Shown here piece by piece: positions 60,208 to 64,000 of a stretch of 64,000 bases of DNA. Each line of letters opens with the position of its first letter. The first letter of the stretch is position 1. The notes beneath the pieces were generated by a model. The model did not search any database, had not been told where the DNA came from, and saw only the letters and a program-made list of their open reading frames with translations. The DNA is taken from assembly GCF_000425385.1 (NCBI RefSeq), contig NZ_AUDI01000015.1, positions 62,001-126,000 of the forward strand. The letters run 5' to 3'. Source of the DNA: Pseudoduganella violaceinigra DSM 15887 (GTDB lineage Bacteria; Pseudomonadota; Gammaproteobacteria; Burkholderiales; Burkholderiaceae_D). The position numbers and the translations under genes were made by a program.

Positions 60208-60819
60208 ATGTCATTCCGCGAAAACTTCGAGCGCTTGGAAACGAGCGAACTGCTGGCTTACCTGCGCCTCGACCTGGCAAGCGAGGCCAAGCCTATCCTG
60301 CTGCAAGTGCTGGCGGCTCGCGGCGTATCGCCTGCCGCGATCGAGGCAATCCTGGCCGGCGAATTGCTGCGCCTGAGGCAAGTGCGCGCGCTGCAGGAGC
60401 GCCGCCTCGCCGGTGTCGGCGCCCGTTTGGCTGCGTTCATGCTCGACCTCACCGCGGCCACCTTGGCGGCCGGCCTTCTGGCGACACGACTGGAGCCGCA
60501 CTTCAAGGGAGAACATCTGCCCTACCTTGCGGCCCTGTTTTGCGGCTACCTGGTGTTCCGCGATGCGATAGCGGGGCGGGGGCTCGGCAAACGCCTACTG
60601 GGGCTGCAGGTCGTGCGCATGCCGGGCGAGCGCCGCATGCGGCTGCACACCTCCTTGCTGCGCAACCTGCCCCAACTGCTGTTTTTCCTGCCGGACGCGC
60701 TATGCATTGCCGGCGAGAGCCGCAGGCGGCTGGGCGACCGGCTGGCCCGCACTATGGTGCTGCGGGTAGCGGCAGCTGGCGCAGATACTCCCCCGGCGGC
60801 TTGCCCACCAGGGCAGTGA
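60208..60819 (+). CDS. RDD family membrane protein
   Basis: A 203-residue protein. Residues ~1-70 are a soluble helical part (ENFERLETSELLAYLRLDLA). The RDD domain starts LAGVGARLAAFMLDLTAATL, where the R-D pair is present, followed by two or three membrane helices and RGLGKRLLGLQVV. Function unknown; some RDD proteins are ion exchangers. Its last ~68 bases overlap the convergent AraC gene. Confidence 0.8.
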   Translation: MSFRENFERLETSELLAYLRLDLASEAKPILLQVLAARGVSPAAIEAILAGELLRLRQVRALQERRLAGVGARLAAFMLDLTAATLAAGLLATRLEPHFKGEHLPYLAALFCGYLVFRDAIAGRGLGKRLLGLQVVRMPGERRMRLHTSLLRNLPQLLFFLPDALCIAGESRRRLGDRLARTMVLRVAAAGADTPPAACPPGQ

Positions 60820-61579
60820 ATTCCCTGACGAAGTGGGCCTGGTCGTAATACCCCAGGTCCAAGGCCAGGCGCGCCAGCGCCGGCGCAGCGCCGGCCTGCA
60901 ACTGGGCCACGGCCTCGTGCATGCGATAGCGCTTGATGACCCATTTCGGCCCCACGCCGACGTATTGCTGGAACAAGCGCTGCAGTGCTCGCTTGTTCAT
61001 GCCCGCCTGCCCGGCCAGCGCCTCCACCGTCAGCACGGCCGGATCGCTGGCGATGGCCGCCACCAGTGCGGCCGCCCGCCCGGCGTGCGCATCTTCCGGC
61101 GGCCGCCGCGCCAGCAGGAACGCCTGCGCCGCCGCGGCCATCGCGGCGGGCGCGGCGCAGGCGCGCACCTGCCGCACCAACTCGGCTCCCGCTCGGCCGA
61201 ACACCTGCGCCAATGCCACACGCCGGTCGGCGATACCGGCGACGGCGTGGCCGAGGAAAGGCCGGAAGCCGCCCGGCCGGAATTTGATGCCGAAGGCAAA
61301 GCCCTGGCCCGCCAGCTGCTTGGTGTAGCGCGCCGTGTGCACGCCATACACGCCGTCGGTGTCATGTTCGATCACCAGGTGCACGTTCGGATGGGGCAGC
61401 GTTTCCTGCTGCTGCGGCGGGTGTCCCTGCATATCCCAAGCGACGAACCAGTAGTGCTCGACCAGTCCGGCCAAGTCAGCGCAGGGCGCCAGCCGCTCAT
61501 GGCGGAACGCGCCAGCCGCGAACTGCGGCACCAGGACGCCGCGCGGCTCCGTTTCGATTTGTCGCGTTTTTCCAATCAT
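60752..61579 (-). CDS. AraC family transcriptional regulator
   Basis: A 275-residue protein. The N-domain (residues ~15-160) contains EHYWFVAWDMQGH and KFRPGGFRPFLGHAV, the pattern of the DUF6597-like half of short AraC regulators. The C-terminus has the two helix-turn-helix motifs, LTVEALAGQAGMNKRALQRLFQQYVGVGPKWVIKRYRMHEA and LARLALDLGYYDQAHFVREFTALVGKPPGEY. It is divergent to the DUF3224 gene with only 29 bases between, so it probably controls it. Confidence 0.85.
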   Translation of the reverse strand: MIGKTRQIETEPRGVLVPQFAAGAFRHERLAPCADLAGLVEHYWFVAWDMQGHPPQQQETLPHPNVHLVIEHDTDGVYGVHTARYTKQLAGQGFAFGIKFRPGGFRPFLGHAVAGIADRRVALAQVFGRAGAELVRQVRACAAPAAMAAAAQAFLLARRPPEDAHAGRAAALVAAIASDPAVLTVEALAGQAGMNKRALQRLFQQYVGVGPKWVIKRYRMHEAVAQLQAGAAPALARLALDLGYYDQAHFVREFTALVGKPPGEYLRQLPLPAAP

Positions 61580-61608
61580 CAGGGCCGGCAATCTACCATA
61601 CTGGCTGC

Positions 61609-62061
61609 ATGAAAACACTGATCCCATTACTATTCGCATTTGCCGCCGCGGCGGCCAACGCAGGAGACCCGGCAATGCAAATCGAAGGCACGTTCGACGT
61701 CAAGCTCACCCCGCAGTCAGCAGCCGAAGGCCAGACCTGGGGCCGTCAGACCATCACCAAGACTTTTCATGGCGCGCTCGAGGGCAGCAGCCGCGGCGAA
61801 ATGCTGGCCGCCGGTACCGCCGTCAAAGGCTCCGCCGGCTATGTCGCGCTGGAGCAGGTCAGCGCCACGCTGGAAGGCCGCCACGGCACGTTTTTCCTGC
61901 AGCACTTCGGCCTGATGGACAAGGGCGCGCCGACGCTGACCGTCAGCGTCATCCCCGACTCCGCCACCGGCGAGCTGGCCGGCCTGCAAGGCACGATGAG
62001 CATCGACATCAGCGGCGGCCAGCACCGCTATACCTTCAACTACAAGCTGCCGCCGCGCTGA
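61609..62061 (+). CDS. DUF3224 family protein, exported
   Basis: A 150-residue protein. A signal peptide (MKTLIPLLFAFAAAAANA) is followed by the DUF3224 beta-barrel fold: GTFDVKLTPQ, TITKTFHGALEG, GYVALEQVSATLEGRHGTFFLQHFGLM, and the final GTMSIDISGGQHRYTFNYKLP. Function unknown. It is divergent to the AraC regulator. Confidence 0.8.
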   Translation: MKTLIPLLFAFAAAAANAGDPAMQIEGTFDVKLTPQSAAEGQTWGRQTITKTFHGALEGSSRGEMLAAGTAVKGSAGYVALEQVSATLEGRHGTFFLQHFGLMDKGAPTLTVSVIPDSATGELAGLQGTMSIDISGGQHRYTFNYKLPPR

Positions 62062-62199
62062 TTCACCTCAACCACCATCGTCCCTGCCGCGCCTATGCTT
62101 GCGGGGGCCGACCTGCGAACACGATTTAGGCAGGGCGTCCACCCGCGAAGTGATGTCACGAAGGCGTCACAACAGGCGACTATTATTCTGCCTGTCTCC

Positions 62200-62264
62200 A
62201 CATTCATACCAACTCCCGTGAATGTTTTTCAGCCGCCCCTTCCTAGACGGGCGGCATTTTTTTT
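62200..62264 (+). ncRNA. Candidate small RNA of two stem-loops
   Basis: ACATTCA and TGAATGT (62200-62206, 62219-62225) form a seven-base-pair stem with a 12-base loop reading TACCAACTCCCG. A T run follows and then an ideal terminator. The loop carries CUCCC, as in the candidate at 13173-13255. No reading frame fits. A TATTAT at 62181-62186 may be the -10 box; the -35 is not clear. Confidence 0.35.
62232..62264 (+). terminator. Rho-independent terminator
   Basis: GCCGCCC (62232-62238) pairs with GGGCGGC (62249-62255), and eight T residues begin two bases later. It ends either the DUF3224 transcript or the candidate sRNA. Confidence 0.85.
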
Positions 62265-62319
62265 GAGAGCCAGGGTCGGGCGTGGCTTCTCGATGCGCTT
62301 TTCGCTTCGCGCAGCGCGG

Positions 62320-62352
62320 CGTTTTGTCCGATTGCCAGAGCTGCCCCGGCTT
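62320..62352. repeat. Dispersed repeat, copy 2
   Basis: Second copy of the 34-base repeat at 22666-22699, differing by one substitution and one missing base. It lies just outside the stop codon of the GGDEF-EAL gene. Confidence 0.55.
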
Positions 62353-62360
62353 GTTGATTG

Positions 62361-64000
62361 CTAGCCGGTGAGGGCTGTGTGGTCTTCGCCGGGCTCGCCG
62401 GCGCGGCGGCCGCTGCCATGCATCAGCCAGTAGTGGTGGAAGGCCAGGCGGATGTTGTCGCGCAGCTGGGTGTCGTCCCAGGGCTTGGTGTAGAAACGGT
62501 AGATGGCGCCGCGGTTGATCGAATCCAGCACCGCTTCCAGCCCGGTGTAGCCGGACAGGATGATGCGGATGGTGTCGGGGTACATCTCCTTGACCTTGGC
62601 CAGAAATTCGGTGCCGCTCAGCATCGGCATGCGCTGGTCGCAGACGATCACCTGCACCGGGTACAGCGCCAGCAGGTCGAAGCCTTCGGCCGGCGATACC
62701 GCGGTCAGGATGCGGTAGCCGTCGCGCCGGAACAGGCGGTGCAGCGAGGACAGCACGTTGACGTCGTCGTCCACCAGCAGCAGCGTTTGCGGCGGTTCGG
62801 CCGCCACGTTCGGGTCGGGCGGCAGGCTCTTGCCCGATTCGGCCAGGGCGCCCATTTCCGCCGCCGCCAGGGGACGGCTGAAGAAGTAGCCCTGGATTTC
62901 GTCGCAGCGGTTGCGGCGCAGGTATTCCAGCTGCGGCCGCGTCTCCACGCCTTCCGCCACCACGCGCAGCTTGAGGCTGTGCGCCATGCTGATGATGGCC
63001 AGCGCAATCGCGGCGTCGTTGGGATTGGTGGTGATGTCGCGCACGAAGGCGATGTCGATCTTCAGCTTGTCGATCGGGAAGCGCTGCAGGTAGGCCAGCG
63101 AGGAGTAGCCGGTGCCGAAGTCGTCGATCGCCACCTTGATGCCCAGTTCTTTCAGCGTACGCAGCACCTCGATGGTGCGCTCGGCATTCGACATCAGGGC
63201 CGTTTCCGTCAATTCCAGTTCCAGCAGCTCGGGCGGCACCTGGTGCCGTTCCAGCGCTTGCCTGACGTCTTTCTCCAGGTCGCCCTCGACGAACTGGCGG
63301 CTGGACACATTGACCGCCACGTGCACCCCGCCGACCGGCGTGTGCAGCCAGGCCGCGATCTGGCGGCAGGCGGCCTCGATGATCCAGCTGCCCACGCGCA
63401 CGATCAGCCCCGTGTCTTCCAGGACGCCGACAAATTCCGCCGGATACACCAGGCCGTAGCCCGGGCGGTTCCAGCGCAGCAGCGCTTCGGCCCCGCTGAT
63501 GCGGCCGGTGGTCAGGTTGACCTTGGGCTGGTAGTGCAGTTCCAGTTCGCTGTTTTCCAGCGCGCGGCGCAGGGCCATCTCCAGGTCCAGCCGCGCCAGC
63601 ACCTGCACGTTCATGCCCGCCGTGAAGAAGCGGTAGCCGTCGCCGCCGGCCTCCTTGGCGCGCTGCATGGCGGTGTTGGCGTACTTGACCAGGGTTTCCG
63701 GGTCGTTGGCGTCGTCCGGGTACATGGCGATGCCGATGGAGGCGGACAACGTGGCCTGGTGCTCATCCAGTTCGAACGGGTTGCGCAGGGCTTCGCGCAC
63801 TTCATTCGCCACCAGCACGGCATCCTGCTGGTCGCGCGTCATGGTCAGGATCAGCGCGAATTCGTCGCCGCCCAGCCGCCCCACCGTGTCGCGCAGGCGC
63901 ACGCACTGCACCAGGCGGTTGCTGAACTCGTGCAGCAGGCGGTCGCCCATGGCCGCGCCCATCGAGTCGTTGACCTTGCGGAAGCGGTCCAGTCCGATGA
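62361..64000 (-). CDS. GGDEF-EAL protein with C-terminal receiver domain (5'-truncated by window)
   Basis: At least 546 residues are visible; the reading frame continues past the window edge (DRFRKVNDSMG precedes the first in-window ATG). Order: GGDEF domain with an intact LGGDEFAL active site, then EAL domain with GAEALLRW and DDFGTGYSSL (phosphodiesterase residues present), then a receiver with Asp in VIVCDQRMP and SGYTGLEAVLDSI. It should make and/or break cyclic di-GMP. The receiver at the C-terminus is unusual. More sensory domains may lie upstream. Confidence 0.9.
   Translation of the reverse strand, partial: IGLDRFRKVNDSMGAAMGDRLLHEFSNRLVQCVRLRDTVGRLGGDEFALILTMTRDQQDAVLVANEVREALRNPFELDEHQATLSASIGIAMYPDDANDPETLVKYANTAMQRAKEAGGDGYRFFTAGMNVQVLARLDLEMALRRALENSELELHYQPKVNLTTGRISGAEALLRWNRPGYGLVYPAEFVGVLEDTGLIVRVGSWIIEAACRQIAAWLHTPVGGVHVAVNVSSRQFVEGDLEKDVRQALERHQVPPELLELELTETALMSNAERTIEVLRTLKELGIKVAIDDFGTGYSSLAYLQRFPIDKLKIDIAFVRDITTNPNDAAIALAIISMAHSLKLRVVAEGVETRPQLEYLRRNRCDEIQGYFFSRPLAAAEMGALAESGKSLPPDPNVAAEPPQTLLLVDDDVNVLSSLHRLFRRDGYRILTAVSPAEGFDLLALYPVQVIVCDQRMPMLSGTEFLAKVKEMYPDTIRIILSGYTGLEAVLDSINRGAIYRFYTKPWDDTQLRDNIRLAFHHYWLMHGSGRRAGEPGEDHTALTG

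Overview
The window is GC-rich, gene-dense betaproteobacterial chromosome. It most resembles an Oxalobacteraceae genome of the Massilia / Duganella / Janthinobacterium type. The clues are the five-step hut operon with hutF, hutG and hutD, a trxA-rho-rpmE (type B L31) core block, a PEP-CTERM protein behind a sigma-54-like promoter, a large malic enzyme fused to a phosphotransacetylase-like domain, and many orphan sensory and cell-surface genes. The genus is inferred from gene content; no species marker (rRNA) is present.

Layout. 0-3 kb: a tightly coupled minus-strand trio (Nudix-DUF4406 fusion, GNAT acetyltransferase, family-1 glycosyltransferase). 3-6.4 kb: a YiiX-like peptidase, an Lrp regulator diverging from an S41 peptidase, a palindromic repeat element and a lone solute-binding protein. 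6.4-9.8 kb: an accessory patch, less GC-rich and full of unrecognised genes, with the remains of an antitoxin gene. 9.8-13.6 kb: DNA glycosylase, PEP-CTERM protein, Mpo1-like membrane protein, EamA exporter, GNAT and a candidate small RNA. 13.5-22.6 kb: the histidine utilisation operon hutU-H-G-F-D-I, ending in a fused substrate-binding/permease gene and driven by a promoter with a HutC-type operator in its spacer. 22.8-28.1 kb: a split transketolase, an SDR-GtrB-like fusion, a methyltransferase and two small SMR/ArnE-F-like membrane proteins. 28.1-34.1 kb: amidohydrolase, GST, BlaI/M56 pair, and ada with a 2OG-Fe(II) oxygenase.

34.1-40 kb: hutC, the likely repressor of the distant hut operon, followed by a ~1560-residue hybrid histidine kinase (NMT1-like sensor, five PAS domains, REC, HPt) and a single-domain response regulator. 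40.2-42.4 kb: trxA, rho, rpmE2 with clear terminators. 42.4-47.5 kb: an ArnT-like glycosyltransferase, a second lone solute-binding protein, a divergent FtsH-like AAA protease and a small secreted protein. 48.06 kb: tRNA-Leu(CAA). 48.3-55.7 kb: an envelope module in which an FAD oxidoreductase, GtrA and two paralogous multi-spanning proteins form one minus-strand operon, with a further membrane protein convergent to it. 55.9-64 kb: DUF2214 protein, maeB, a small membrane protein, thiL, an RDD protein, an AraC regulator, a DUF3224 protein, a candidate sRNA and a GGDEF-EAL-REC protein cut by the window edge.

How it fits together. Histidine is probably degraded by HutH, HutU, HutI, HutF and HutG to glutamate, with HutC acting from 12 kb away. 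The most novel parts are two unlinked, complementary polyprenyl-phosphate-sugar modules. One has a GtrB-like transferase fused to an SDR and uses SMR-type flippase candidates. The other has GtrA but no GtrB and supplies two paralogous GT-C-like proteins. Their chemistry is inferred, not shown. Two candidate small RNAs, each with an exposed CUCCC motif, are also worth testing.
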